Of a stretch of 64,000 nt of DNA, positions 1 to 8,539 are shown in pieces (the first letter of the stretch is position 1; the number at the start of each line of letters is the position of its first letter). A program made the translations under genes and the position numbers. Origin of the DNA: Pseudomonas sp. FeN3W. GTDB lineage: Bacteria > Pseudomonadota > Gammaproteobacteria > Pseudomonadales > Pseudomonadaceae. The notes beneath the pieces were generated by a model that saw nothing but the letters and a program-made list of their open reading frames with translations, ran no database searches and had not been told where the DNA came from. The stretch spans positions 4,665,001 to 4,729,000 of the forward strand of contig CP136010.1 in NCBI GenBank assembly GCA_030263805.2, written 5' to 3'.

Positions 1-80
1 TTGGTCAGGTTGGCCTCGACCTGCTCGAGCTTGGCGCCCGGAAGCAGTTGGCCGGAAAAGGCGATCTCGTAGAGACTCAT
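1..80 (-). CDS. Small unknown protein, N-terminal fragment cut by window edge
   Basis: An ATG at 80 on the minus strand opens a frame that runs off the window. The 26 visible residues begin MSLYEIAFSGQLLPGAKLEQ and continue without a stop. The pattern (short beta strand, Gly, then a helix rich in Glu, Gln and Val) resembles the start of small uncharacterised proteins I have seen in pseudomonads, but I cannot name a family. Upstream of it (81-225) I see no other gene. The call rests on an open frame, an ATG and plausible residues only. Confidence 0.5.
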   Translation of the reverse strand, partial: MSLYEIAFSGQLLPGAKLEQVEANLT

Positions 81-225
81 GGTGCGGTTCCTTTTGTAAC
101 CGATGCCAGTGATCGTGGAGGCGGCGGGGCGCCTCGGGACGGAAACGTAAGCGAGGTGGCGATGATCTGGCAAAGCGCAAACTGCTGCACTCGCCGGTGT
201 CACAAGTTTGCATGCCGCCATAGCG

Positions 226-2556
226 TCAGGGTAGCGGTGCGAACAGGGCGTCGATGTCGCGTTCGCCAAGCTGCAAGCTGCCGTCGACTGCACCTTCGAG
301 TACGCCGGCCGCGAGTTCGGCCTTGCGCGCCTGCAACTCGCGGATGCGCCCCTCGACGGTGCCGCGGCTAATAAGACGATAGACGAAGACCGGCTTGTCC
401 TGGCCGATGCGATAGGCGCGGTCGGTCGCCTGGTTCTCCGCAGCGGGATTCCACCAGGGATCGTAGTGGATCACCGTATCCGCCGCCGTCAGGTTGAGCC
501 CGGTGCCACCGGCCTTCAGGCTGATCAGGAACAACGGCACTTCGCCGGCCTGGAAGCGCTCGACCGGCGTGCGTCGGTCATCGGTCTCACCCGTCAGCTT
601 GACGTACTCGATGCCGCGCTTGTGCAGCGCCTGCTCGATCAACGCCAGCATCGAGGTGAACTGGGAAAACAGCAGCACCCGCCGGCCTTCGCTCATCAGC
701 TCGTCGAGCATCTCCAGCAGGCTGTCGAGCTTGCCGGAGCTGCTGCCGCGTGCGGCTCGTGCCGACTCACCCTTCAGCAGGCGCAGGTCGCAGCAGACCT
801 GACGCAGCTTGAGCAGCGCCTCGAGGATGACCATCTGGCTGCGCGCGAGTCCCTTGCGCTCTATCTCGTCGCGCACCTTGCGATCCATTGCCAGCCGCAA
901 GGTCTCGTAGACCTCGCGCTGGACGTCATTCAGTTCGACCCAGTGGACGAACTCGTTCTTGGCCGGCAGCTCAGTGGCTACCTGTTCCTTGGTGCGCCGC
1001 AACAGGAACGGCCGAATGCGGGCGCGCAGGTGCGCCAGTCGTGCATCGTCGCCGTGTTTTTCGATCGGGTTGCGGTACTCCTGGGTGAAGCTTTTGGCGT
1101 CTCCAAGCCACCCGGGCATGAGGAAGTGGAATAGCGACCAGAGCTCGCCGAGGTGATTCTCCAGCGGCGTGCCGGTCAGGCACAGGCGCTGCCGGGTCTG
1201 CATTTCGCGTACGGCCTGGGCCGCTTTGCCGGACGGGTTCTTGATGTGCTGCGCCTCGTCGAGAATGAGTAGGTGCAGCGGCTGCTCACGCAGTGCGGCT
1301 ATGTCGCGCGTCAGCAGCGCATAGCTGGTCAGCAGTAGATCGTGCTCGCCAAGTTCGCCGAAGTGTTTCTGCCGGGTGCTGCCCTTGAGCGTCAATACCC
1401 GTAGCTGCGGGGCGAAACGGCTGGCCTCGTCCTGCCAGTTGGGAATCAGGCTGGTCGGCATCACCACCAGCGCCGGACGATCGAGCCGTCCTGCCTGCTT
1501 TTCGGCGAGGATGTGGGCAAGGCTCTGTAGCGTCTTGCCCAGGCCCATGTCGTCGCCGAGGATGCCGCCGGCGCCCAGCTCACGCAGCGTCTGCATCCAG
1601 ACCAGGCCCTGCTGCTGGTAGGGCCGCAGTTTGCCAGCGAGCCCGGTTGGGGGCGGGCAGGCCTTGATATCAGGGTTGCGCAGGCGCCCGGCGAACTCAC
1701 GCAGTCGTTCACCGCCTTTCCATTGCGGTGCCAGGCTGTCGAGCCCGGCCAGGCGCGCGCCGTCGGCCTTGCTCATACGCAGCGATGGCCCATCCATCTG
1801 CTCGCGCATATAGAGCTCGCCGAGGGTGGCCAGAATCGGCTTGATGCGCCCCAGCGGTAGCGTCACGTGCAGCGCCTGCTTGTCGTGTTGTCCCGGCCGG
1901 TCCAGTTGCACGCGCAGCTGCTCCTCATCGCTACGCAGCGCGATGGCGCGAGGGCTGAGCAATTGAGGGTTCTGGCGGATCAGCCGCAACAGGATCGGCA
2001 GCATGCCGATACGCTGCCCGTTGACGATGATGCCGAGATCGAGATCGAACCAGTCCTCATCAGCTGACTCGTCGATCTGCGCGTACCAGCTGTCGATGGC
2101 GGTCAGGTCGTAGGCGAAGCCGGGATGGATATCGATCTGCCAGCCTTGTCGGCGCAGTTCGGGCAGTTGCTGCTGAACGAACCTGAGCCAGGCATCTTCG
2201 CCGGGCAGCTGGAACATCTCCGCCGACTCCTTCGGCAGCGCCAGGCTCTGGCGCAGCGCCGGCCGGAAGCCCAGCTGTTCAAGCTGTCTGCGCAGCGCCT
2301 GTTCGGCTTGGGGATGGCGTGCGATCAGCTGTAGCTCGTTGCCGACCAGATGGCGGACACGTTCGCCGTCGCGCTTGCCGTGGATGCGCGCGTCCCCATA
2401 GAGAAACGACAGGCCGGCGCGGTGCTGATGGTCGCTGACCATGCGCTGGTTACCCGGCTGGTAGTTGATTGCCAGATGACTGCCGAGACTGAGCAGCGGC
2501 ACGGGCGGCAGATCGTCGATCAGCCGTTCGTCGCGAGGTGCCAGCGGAGGGCTCAT
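226..2556 (-). CDS. SNF2-family DEAD/DEAH-box ATPase (helicase-like)
   Basis: A 776-residue Swi2/Snf2 ATPase of the bacterial RapA/HepA-like group, expected to be a double-stranded-DNA translocase that remodels protein-nucleic acid complexes. The N-terminal 300 residues are a poorly defined accessory region. The motor follows: motif I DMGLGKT (about 336-342), motif II DEAQ (433-436) in place of DEAH, motif III LTGTPLEN (460-467), then a helicase C-terminal domain ending with the arginine-finger region TDRAYRIGQ. Some pseudomonad relatives are near 1100 residues with a SWIM zinc finger at the N-terminus; none is visible here, and only 73 bp separate the start from csiV, so the gene appears naturally short. 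AGAGG lies about 9 bases before the ATG. Target unknown. Confidence 0.85.
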   Translation of the reverse strand: MSPPLAPRDERLIDDLPPVPLLSLGSHLAINYQPGNQRMVSDHQHRAGLSFLYGDARIHGKRDGERVRHLVGNELQLIARHPQAEQALRRQLEQLGFRPALRQSLALPKESAEMFQLPGEDAWLRFVQQQLPELRRQGWQIDIHPGFAYDLTAIDSWYAQIDESADEDWFDLDLGIIVNGQRIGMLPILLRLIRQNPQLLSPRAIALRSDEEQLRVQLDRPGQHDKQALHVTLPLGRIKPILATLGELYMREQMDGPSLRMSKADGARLAGLDSLAPQWKGGERLREFAGRLRNPDIKACPPPTGLAGKLRPYQQQGLVWMQTLRELGAGGILGDDMGLGKTLQSLAHILAEKQAGRLDRPALVVMPTSLIPNWQDEASRFAPQLRVLTLKGSTRQKHFGELGEHDLLLTSYALLTRDIAALREQPLHLLILDEAQHIKNPSGKAAQAVREMQTRQRLCLTGTPLENHLGELWSLFHFLMPGWLGDAKSFTQEYRNPIEKHGDDARLAHLRARIRPFLLRRTKEQVATELPAKNEFVHWVELNDVQREVYETLRLAMDRKVRDEIERKGLARSQMVILEALLKLRQVCCDLRLLKGESARAARGSSSGKLDSLLEMLDELMSEGRRVLLFSQFTSMLALIEQALHKRGIEYVKLTGETDDRRTPVERFQAGEVPLFLISLKAGGTGLNLTAADTVIHYDPWWNPAAENQATDRAYRIGQDKPVFVYRLISRGTVEGRIRELQARKAELAAGVLEGAVDGSLQLGERDIDALFAPLP

Positions 2557-2629
2557 CTGCCGGGCCCTCTGTGCCGGAGTGCGGCAAGGCAGGCCAGCCG
2601 GCTACCGGCCGGATATCGGCGCGAAATGC

Positions 2630-3148
2630 TCATAGTGGTTTCAGTTCGATCAGCAGCCCGAGGCTGTCATGGTCGATGTAGGTCAGACGCCCAGGGACCA
2701 GGCGAACGCGCTGCGTCAGACGCTCGCTGGCGAGCAGTTGGCCGTACTCGCCGAAGCGGTTCACCCAGAAGGTCATGTCAGTCTGCATATAGCGCCCGGG
2801 TCTGACCCTCAGCAGACCCTGAATCGGGTAGTGCTCGAAATGGCGTTGCCCCTGGTGCAGTGCGATGGTCGGCGCATCTTCGCTGACTGCTTGCTGCCAG
2901 GCCCGTTGCAACAGTACCTGGTAGCCCTGGTCCGGCGTAAGCCTGGCGGCGACATGCTCGAGGGCTGGCTGGCGTTCGGCGCGCCTGTCCAGCACCTGCG
3001 CACTATCGGCCCAGTTGTAGGGTGCGTGCTGGCTGGCTTCCAGTGGCGGGGCGTGGCGAAACAGGATCAGCTCGACGCGATATAGCGCCTCGGCGTGAGC
3101 CTGAGGCGCCAGCAGCGTCAGTAGCAAGACCAGATAGCGAAGTGGCAT
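2630..3148 (-). CDS. csiV: CsiV-family periplasmic protein
   Basis: A 172-residue protein with a signal peptide (MPLRYLVLLLTLLAPQAHA, cleavage after AHA) followed by the pattern YRVELILFRH, typical of the CsiV family. In Vibrio cholerae CsiV is a peptidoglycan-binding periplasmic protein needed for cell shape in the presence of D-amino acids; the role in pseudomonads is less clear. It starts exactly one base after the mfd stop codon, so the two are translated from one transcript and probably coupled. The C-terminal half (LTYIDHDSLGLLIELKPL) is the usual family ending. The family call is sound; function is by analogy. Confidence 0.8.
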   Translation of the reverse strand: MPLRYLVLLLTLLAPQAHAEALYRVELILFRHAPPLEASQHAPYNWADSAQVLDRRAERQPALEHVAARLTPDQGYQVLLQRAWQQAVSEDAPTIALHQGQRHFEHYPIQGLLRVRPGRYMQTDMTFWVNRFGEYGQLLASERLTQRVRLVPGRLTYIDHDSLGLLIELKPL

Positions 3149-6100
3149 CTACGATCCTTGCTCATTGGGCGCCAGCCGCTCGAGCAGCGCTTCCAGCGTA
3201 TTGAAGCGTTCCTCCGGGCGTTCCATCGGCACCTGGAATTTGAACAGCGTGGCGCCTTCGAACTTGTAGCGATTCGGCTGGCTCTGGATCAGCTTGATCA
3301 GCACCATCGGGTCGACCGAGGTGTCGGCCGAGAACTCGATGCGCCCACCCTGCGGGCCTGCGTCGATCTTGGTAATGCCGAGCTTTTCCGCCTGCAGCTT
3401 GAGCAGCGTCAGACGCACCAGGTTCTTCGTCGGTTCCGGTAGCAGGCCGAAGCGGTCGATCATCTCCACCTGCAGTTCTTTCAGCCCGTCTTCGTCGGCC
3501 GCATTGGCAATGCGCTTGTAGAGGATCAGGCGGGCATGCACATCCGGCAGGTAGTCTTCCGGGATCAGGGCTGCCAGGCGCAGGTTGATTTCCGGCCCGC
3601 CGCCGAGCGGCTGCTCCAGATTCGGCTGCTCGCCCTTGCGGATCGCCTTGACCGCGCGCTCGAGCATTTCCATATAAAGGGTGAAGCCAACCGCCTGGAT
3701 CTGCCCGCTCTGACCCTCGCCGAGCAGCTCGCCGGCGCCGCGGATTTCCAGGTCGTGGGTGGCGAGGACAAAGCCTGCACCGAGGTCCTGGGCATTGGCG
3801 ATGGCCTCCAGGCGCTTCTGCGCGTCATCGGTCATTGCCTTGCGGGTCGGGGTCAGCAGATAGGCATAGGCCTGGTGGTGACTGCGCCCGACCCGGCCAC
3901 GCAGCTGGTGCAGCTGCGCAAGGCCGAACTTGTCGGCGCGCTCGATGATGATGGTGTTGGCACTCGGCACGTCGATGCCGGTTTCGATAATGGTCGAGGC
4001 CACCAGCACGTTGAAACGCTTGTGGTAGAAGTCGCTCATGACCTGTTCGAGGTCACGCTCGCGCATTTGCCCGTGGCCGATCGCGACGCGTGCCTCCGGC
4101 ACCAGTGCCTGCAGGTCGGCGGCGCATTTCTCGATGGTCTTCACATCGTTGTGCAGGTAATAGACCTGGCCGCCGCGCAACAGCTCGCGCAGCAGCGCCT
4201 CCTTGATCACGGTGTTCTGCTGTTCCATGACGAAGGTGCGAACCGACAGCCGGCGCGCCGGCGGCGTGGCGATGATCGACAGGTCGCGCATGCCGGCGAT
4301 GGACATGTTCAGCGTGCGTGGAATCGGCGTGGCGGTCAGCGTGAGGATGTCCACTTCGCTGCGCAATGCCTTGAGCTGTTCCTTCTGGCGCACGCCGAAA
4401 CGGTGTTCCTCGTCGATGATGACCAGGCCCAGGTTGCTGAACTTGACGTCATCCTGCAGTAGCTTGTGGGTGCCGATGAGAATATCGATCTTGCCCTCGG
4501 CAAGCTCGGCGATAGCGCTCTGCACTTCCTTGGCGGACTTGAAGCGGCTCATCACCTCGACCCGCACTGGCCAGTCGGCGAAGCGGTCGCGGAAGCTGTT
4601 GTAGTGCTGCTGAGCGAGCAGGGTGGTCGGCACCAGTACGCCAACCTGCCGGCCGCCATGGACGGCGATGAAGGCGGCGCGCATGGCCACCTCGGTCTTG
4701 CCAAAGCCGACGTCACCACAGACCAGACGATCCATCGGCTTGGCCGACAGCAGGTCCTCGCGTACCGCGTCGATGGCGGCCTGCTGATCGGGCGTCTCTT
4801 CGAACGGAAAGCCTGCGGCGAACGTCTCGTAGTCGACCTGCGGGTCCTTGAAGGCATAACCCTCGCGTGCGGCGCGGCGGGCGTAAATATCCAGCAGCTC
4901 GGCCGCGACATCGCGGACCTGCTCGGCCGCCTTACGCTTGGCTTTCTGCCAGGTTTCCGAGCCGAGCCGGTGCAGTGGCGCGAGCGCGTCGTCGCTGCCT
5001 GTATAGCGGGCGATCAGGTGCAGGCTGGCGACCGGTACGTAGAGCTTGGCGTCCTCGGCGTACTGCAGCAGCAGGAATTCCTGCGCCTGGCCTTCGATCT
5101 CCAGGGTAACCAGGCCCTGGTAGCGACCGACACCGTGATCGATGTGCACCACCGGCGAGCCTTCGCGCAGCTCGGTGAGGTTCTTGATGACGTTCTCGCC
5201 ACCGTCGCGACTCTTCTCGCGTCGCCGGCGCTGCATGACGCGCTGACCGAACAGCGGGCTTTCCGCAACCAGTGCGACGTCGTCCAGTTGCAGGCCTTCG
5301 TCGAGCGGAGCGATGGTGATCGCCAGGCGCTCCTGGCTGGCGAGGAATTCCTCCCAGCCTTCGACTTCTTGCGGGCGCAGCTTCAGACGGGCGAGCAGCT
5401 CCAGCAATACTTCGCGGCGGCCGGCTGATTCGGCAGTAAACAGCACACGCCCGGCATATTCGTCGAGGAAGCGTCGTAGCTTGCCCAGCGGTTCGCTCGC
5501 CTTGGCCTCGATTGCCAGTTCCGGCAGGGCCTGCGCGGTGAAGCGTTCGCGGCCGATGCCAGGCTCGACATCCTGTTGGCTGGCGACCACACGCGGCCAG
5601 AGCTTGAGCCGAGCGAAGCAGTCCTCCACCGGCATGAACAGTTCGGCCGGCGGCAGCAGCGGTCGCTCGGGGTCGACGCGGCGTTCTTCGTAGCGATTGC
5701 GAACGTCGCTCCAGAACTGCTCGGCGGCCTGCTCGATGCCGGGCAGGGAGAACACCTGGCTGTCTTCAGGCAGGTAGTCGAAAAGCGTCGCGGTTTCTTC
5801 GTAGAACAGCGGTAGGTAATACTCGATGCCCGCTGGGGTGATGCCGGTAGAGAGGTCCTGGTAGATCGGGCAGCGGCGGAAGTCGACGTCGAAACGCTCG
5901 CGAAAACGCGCGCGGAAGCCGGTGACTGCCTCCTTCTTCAGGGGGAACTCGCGTGCTGGCAACAGGCGGATCGACTCGACCTTGTCGATCGAGCGCTGGT
6001 TCTCCGGATCGAAGGTGCGCAGTGTCTCGATCTCGTCATCGAACAGGTCGATGCGGTAGGGCAGGGGGCTGCCCATGGGGAACAGGTCGATCAACGCGCC

Positions 6101-6595
6101 GCGCACGGCGAACTCGCCGTGCTCGTACACGGTGTCCACGCAGCGATAGCCGGCTGCTTCCAGGCGCAGGCGCATCTGCTCCACATCCAGCTTCTGCCCG
6201 ACGTCCAGCACCAGGCTCGAACCCAGCAGGAAGCGCTTTGGCGCTAGCCTGTGTAGGGCGGTGGTGATCGGCACTACCAGCACGCCGTGGCTCAGCTCCG
6301 GTAGCTGGTAGAGGGCGGCAATGCGCTGGGAGACGATGTCCTGGTGCGGCGAGAAGATGTCGTAGGGCAGCGTTTCCCAGTCAGGAAAATGCAATACCGC
6401 CAGCTGTGGCGCGAAGAAGGCGAGTTCTTCCTGCAGGCGCTCGGCGCTTTGGCTGTCGGCAGTGAGCAGGAGCGTGAAGCGTTTGGCGTTGCTGGCTGCT
6501 TCGGCAATCGCCAGGCTTAGCGCAGCTCCTGGAAGATTGCCCCAATGTTGCTTGCCGCTGGCGGCAGGCAGGGGGGGAAGGCGCAAGACGGACAC
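3149..6595 (-). CDS. mfd: Transcription-repair coupling factor Mfd
   Basis: At 1148 residues this is the normal length for Mfd, which binds stalled RNA polymerase at DNA lesions, pushes it off by ATP-driven translocation and recruits UvrA. Visible parts are the UvrB-like N-terminal module (FPDWETLPYD, DLFPMGSPLPYRIDLFDDEI), the RNA polymerase interaction domain (VVHIDHGVGRYQGL), the RecG-like motor with Walker A GDVGFGKT and the DEEH box (VIIDEEHRFGV), LTATPIPRTL, the translocation motif region, and the C-terminal autoinhibitory TRCF domain. The frame starts with GTG (GTG TCC GTC TTG). It is divergent from the GAPDH gene and is followed directly by csiV. Confidence 0.97.
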   Translation of the reverse strand: MSVLRLPPLPAASGKQHWGNLPGAALSLAIAEAASNAKRFTLLLTADSQSAERLQEELAFFAPQLAVLHFPDWETLPYDIFSPHQDIVSQRIAALYQLPELSHGVLVVPITTALHRLAPKRFLLGSSLVLDVGQKLDVEQMRLRLEAAGYRCVDTVYEHGEFAVRGALIDLFPMGSPLPYRIDLFDDEIETLRTFDPENQRSIDKVESIRLLPAREFPLKKEAVTGFRARFRERFDVDFRRCPIYQDLSTGITPAGIEYYLPLFYEETATLFDYLPEDSQVFSLPGIEQAAEQFWSDVRNRYEERRVDPERPLLPPAELFMPVEDCFARLKLWPRVVASQQDVEPGIGRERFTAQALPELAIEAKASEPLGKLRRFLDEYAGRVLFTAESAGRREVLLELLARLKLRPQEVEGWEEFLASQERLAITIAPLDEGLQLDDVALVAESPLFGQRVMQRRRREKSRDGGENVIKNLTELREGSPVVHIDHGVGRYQGLVTLEIEGQAQEFLLLQYAEDAKLYVPVASLHLIARYTGSDDALAPLHRLGSETWQKAKRKAAEQVRDVAAELLDIYARRAAREGYAFKDPQVDYETFAAGFPFEETPDQQAAIDAVREDLLSAKPMDRLVCGDVGFGKTEVAMRAAFIAVHGGRQVGVLVPTTLLAQQHYNSFRDRFADWPVRVEVMSRFKSAKEVQSAIAELAEGKIDILIGTHKLLQDDVKFSNLGLVIIDEEHRFGVRQKEQLKALRSEVDILTLTATPIPRTLNMSIAGMRDLSIIATPPARRLSVRTFVMEQQNTVIKEALLRELLRGGQVYYLHNDVKTIEKCAADLQALVPEARVAIGHGQMRERDLEQVMSDFYHKRFNVLVASTIIETGIDVPSANTIIIERADKFGLAQLHQLRGRVGRSHHQAYAYLLTPTRKAMTDDAQKRLEAIANAQDLGAGFVLATHDLEIRGAGELLGEGQSGQIQAVGFTLYMEMLERAVKAIRKGEQPNLEQPLGGGPEINLRLAALIPEDYLPDVHARLILYKRIANAADEDGLKELQVEMIDRFGLLPEPTKNLVRLTLLKLQAEKLGITKIDAGPQGGRIEFSADTSVDPMVLIKLIQSQPNRYKFEGATLFKFQVPMERPEERFNTLEALLERLAPNEQGS

Positions 6596-6681
6596 GAGTG
6601 GGCGTGGCTCCGATCAAAAAATAGGCCGCCGGGATTGTAACTATCGAGGCGCTTGGCTGTCAGTGTTTCGTCCGCTGCAGA

Positions 6682-6710
6682 TTGCCGGCGCTAGGGTGCG
6701 CCGTCATAAT
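6682..6710 (+). promoter_or_regulatory. Probable sigma-70 promoter of the GAPDH gene
   Basis: TTGCCG (6682-6687) and CATAAT (6705-6710) are separated by 17 bp, in the 158-bp space between the divergent mfd and gap genes. Transcription would start near 6717, giving a leader of about 37 nt that contains the GGAAGG ribosome site before the GTG start. Prediction from sequence only. Confidence 0.5.
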
Positions 6711-6753
6711 GTAGCCCCTTTTCTCAGCCCCTACATGTTGGAAGGAACTGCCC

Positions 6754-8205
6754 GTGACTCAGAAGCCCGACCAGTGTCTTGGTGAATGGATTGACCGCGA
6801 AGCGCTCGCCGAAGCGATGATTCCGCTGATTGGTCAGCTGTATCGCAACAACAACGTGGTGACTTCGATCTACGGCCGTGGCCTGATCAATCGTTCGGTG
6901 ATCGCCATCCTCAAGGCACACCGTTTCGCCCGTCACCGCATCGCCGACGAAACCGAGCTGTCGGTGCACGACACCTTCCAGATCCTCAAGACGATGAGCG
7001 AAATGAACCTGGGCGCCGCTTCGGTGGACCTGGGCAAGCTGGTCGCTAAGTACAAGGAAGTGGGCAACGGTCGCAATCTCGAGCAGTTCGTCCGTGAAGA
7101 GCTGGCTGAGGTGGCCGACAAGCGTCACGCCGCAGCTGGTCACAAAGGCACTGACGTGGTTCTTTACGGTTTCGGCCGTATCGGTCGTCTGCTGGCGCGT
7201 ATCCTGATTGAGAAAACCGGTGGTGGCGACGGCCTGCGCCTGCGCGCCATCGTCGTGCGCAAGGGCGCGGACAACGATCTGGTAAAGCGTGCCAGCCTGC
7301 TGCGTCGCGACTCGGTGCATGGTCCTTTCGATGGCACCATCACCATCGACGAAGAGAACAGCACCATCACCGCCAACGGCAACCTGATTCAGGTGATCTA
7401 CTCCAACGATCCGTCCTCGGTGGATTACACCCAGTACGGCATCGAGAACGCGCTGCTTGTCGACAACACTGGCAAGTGGCGTGACGCCGAAGGCCTGGGT
7501 CAGCACCTCAAGTGCCCGGGTGTTGCTCGCGTCGTATTGACCGCGCCGGGCAAGGGTGAGCTGAAGAACATCGTGCATGGCATCAACCATGGCGACATCA
7601 CCGCCGATGACAAGATCATCTCCGCTGCATCCTGCACAACCAACGCCATCGTGCCGGTGCTCAAGGCGGTGAACGATCAGTACGGCATCGTCAACGGTCA
7701 CGTGGAAACGGTGCATTCGTACACCAACGACCAGAACCTGATCGACAACTTCCACAAGGGCAGTCGTCGTGGTCGCAGCGCTGCGCTGAACATGGTGATC
7801 ACCGAAACGGGTGCCGCCACCGCTGCAGCCAAGGCGCTGCCGGTGCTCAAAGGCAAGCTGACTGGCAACGCGATCCGCGTCCCTACGCCGAACGTGTCCA
7901 TGGCAATTCTCAACCTGAACCTGGAGAAGGCCACCAGTCGCGAAGAGATCAACGAGTACCTGCGCCAGATGGCCATGCACTCGGATCTGCAGAAACAGAT
8001 CGACTTCGTCAACTCGCAGGAAGTTGTATCCACTGATTTCGTCGGGTCGCGCCATGCCGGCGTGGTGGATGCCGAAGCGACCATTTGCAACGATAACCGT
8101 GTCGTGCTTTACGTCTGGTACGACAACGAGTTCGGCTACAGCTGTCAGGTCGTGCGGGTGATGGAAGACATGGCGGGGGTTAACCCGCCAGCCTTCCCGC
8201 GCTAA
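6754..8205 (+). CDS. gap: Glyceraldehyde-3-phosphate dehydrogenase, long form
   Basis: A phosphorylating NAD-dependent GAPDH of 483 residues, about 150 longer than the usual 330-340. The classical enzyme begins near residue 133 with the Rossmann motif GFGRIGRLLAR (140-150); the catalytic cysteine is Cys294 in SAASCTTNAIVPV, and VWYDNEFGYSCQV marks the C-terminal end. The first 130 residues form a helical extension (EWIDREALAEAMIPLIGQLY) present in the PA3001-type enzymes of pseudomonads. GTG at 6754 is chosen because GGAAGG lies 8-9 bases upstream; the ATG at 6735 is out of frame. Pseudomonads carry another canonical GAPDH, so this form may serve gluconeogenesis, which is inference. A strong hairpin follows. 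Confidence 0.9.
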   Translation: MTQKPDQCLGEWIDREALAEAMIPLIGQLYRNNNVVTSIYGRGLINRSVIAILKAHRFARHRIADETELSVHDTFQILKTMSEMNLGAASVDLGKLVAKYKEVGNGRNLEQFVREELAEVADKRHAAAGHKGTDVVLYGFGRIGRLLARILIEKTGGGDGLRLRAIVVRKGADNDLVKRASLLRRDSVHGPFDGTITIDEENSTITANGNLIQVIYSNDPSSVDYTQYGIENALLVDNTGKWRDAEGLGQHLKCPGVARVVLTAPGKGELKNIVHGINHGDITADDKIISAASCTTNAIVPVLKAVNDQYGIVNGHVETVHSYTNDQNLIDNFHKGSRRGRSAALNMVITETGAATAAAKALPVLKGKLTGNAIRVPTPNVSMAILNLNLEKATSREEINEYLRQMAMHSDLQKQIDFVNSQEVVSTDFVGSRHAGVVDAEATICNDNRVVLYVWYDNEFGYSCQVVRVMEDMAGVNPPAFPR

Positions 8206-8224
8206 ACGCTGCGGACGGTGAAAT

Positions 8225-8252
8225 CGAAACGGGAGCCTCGGCTCCCGTTTCG
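8225..8252 (+). terminator. Hairpin terminator after gap
   Basis: A perfect 12-bp stem (CGAAACGGGAGC with GCTCCCGTTTCG) closes a CTCG loop, 20 bases after the gap stop codon. The downstream T run is weak (CGTTTCTG), so efficiency is uncertain. It separates gap from the nqr operon. Confidence 0.75.
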
Positions 8253-8539
8253 CGTTTCTGGGCGGTAGTAGTCGCGCGAGCTGCCGGGGTTGAGCGGCCG
8301 AGCGGTCGGCTCGATTTCGTGCGCCGCTAATTTTGCTTCTCTTGTTTCGAGTCAAAAATCCGCAATGCTTGGGTGGTCAGTCAAGGTCCGCGACCTCTAT
8401 AATCGGGCGGATTTTTTACCTGGGTCCGCGACATGGTGTCGCGTCAATAACGTATTGGCGCGCGCGGCGCAATCCTACTTTGCGCCATGCCGCTGGGCCT
8501 GCAAAAAAAGCTTTCTAAAATCAGTGGTTAGGCAAACCG
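8253..8539 (+). promoter_or_regulatory. nqr operon control region with promoter and leader hairpin
   Basis: No gene is visible in this stretch. A consensus TATAAT lies at 8398-8403 with TGGTCA (8374-8379) 18 bp upstream as the best -35 match. Transcription from about 8410 gives a leader of about 130 nt before nqrA. The leader holds a perfect 7-bp hairpin (CGCGACA, loop TGG, TGTCGCG) at 8427-8443, just downstream of the predicted start site. I did not recognise a known riboswitch. The ribosome site before nqrA is weak (TTAGG). Confidence 0.5.

Noticed and set aside
6724..8355. 543-codon frame opposite the GAPDH gene
   Set aside because: Antisense frame caused by strong GC bias at the third codon position; no domain and no ribosome site.
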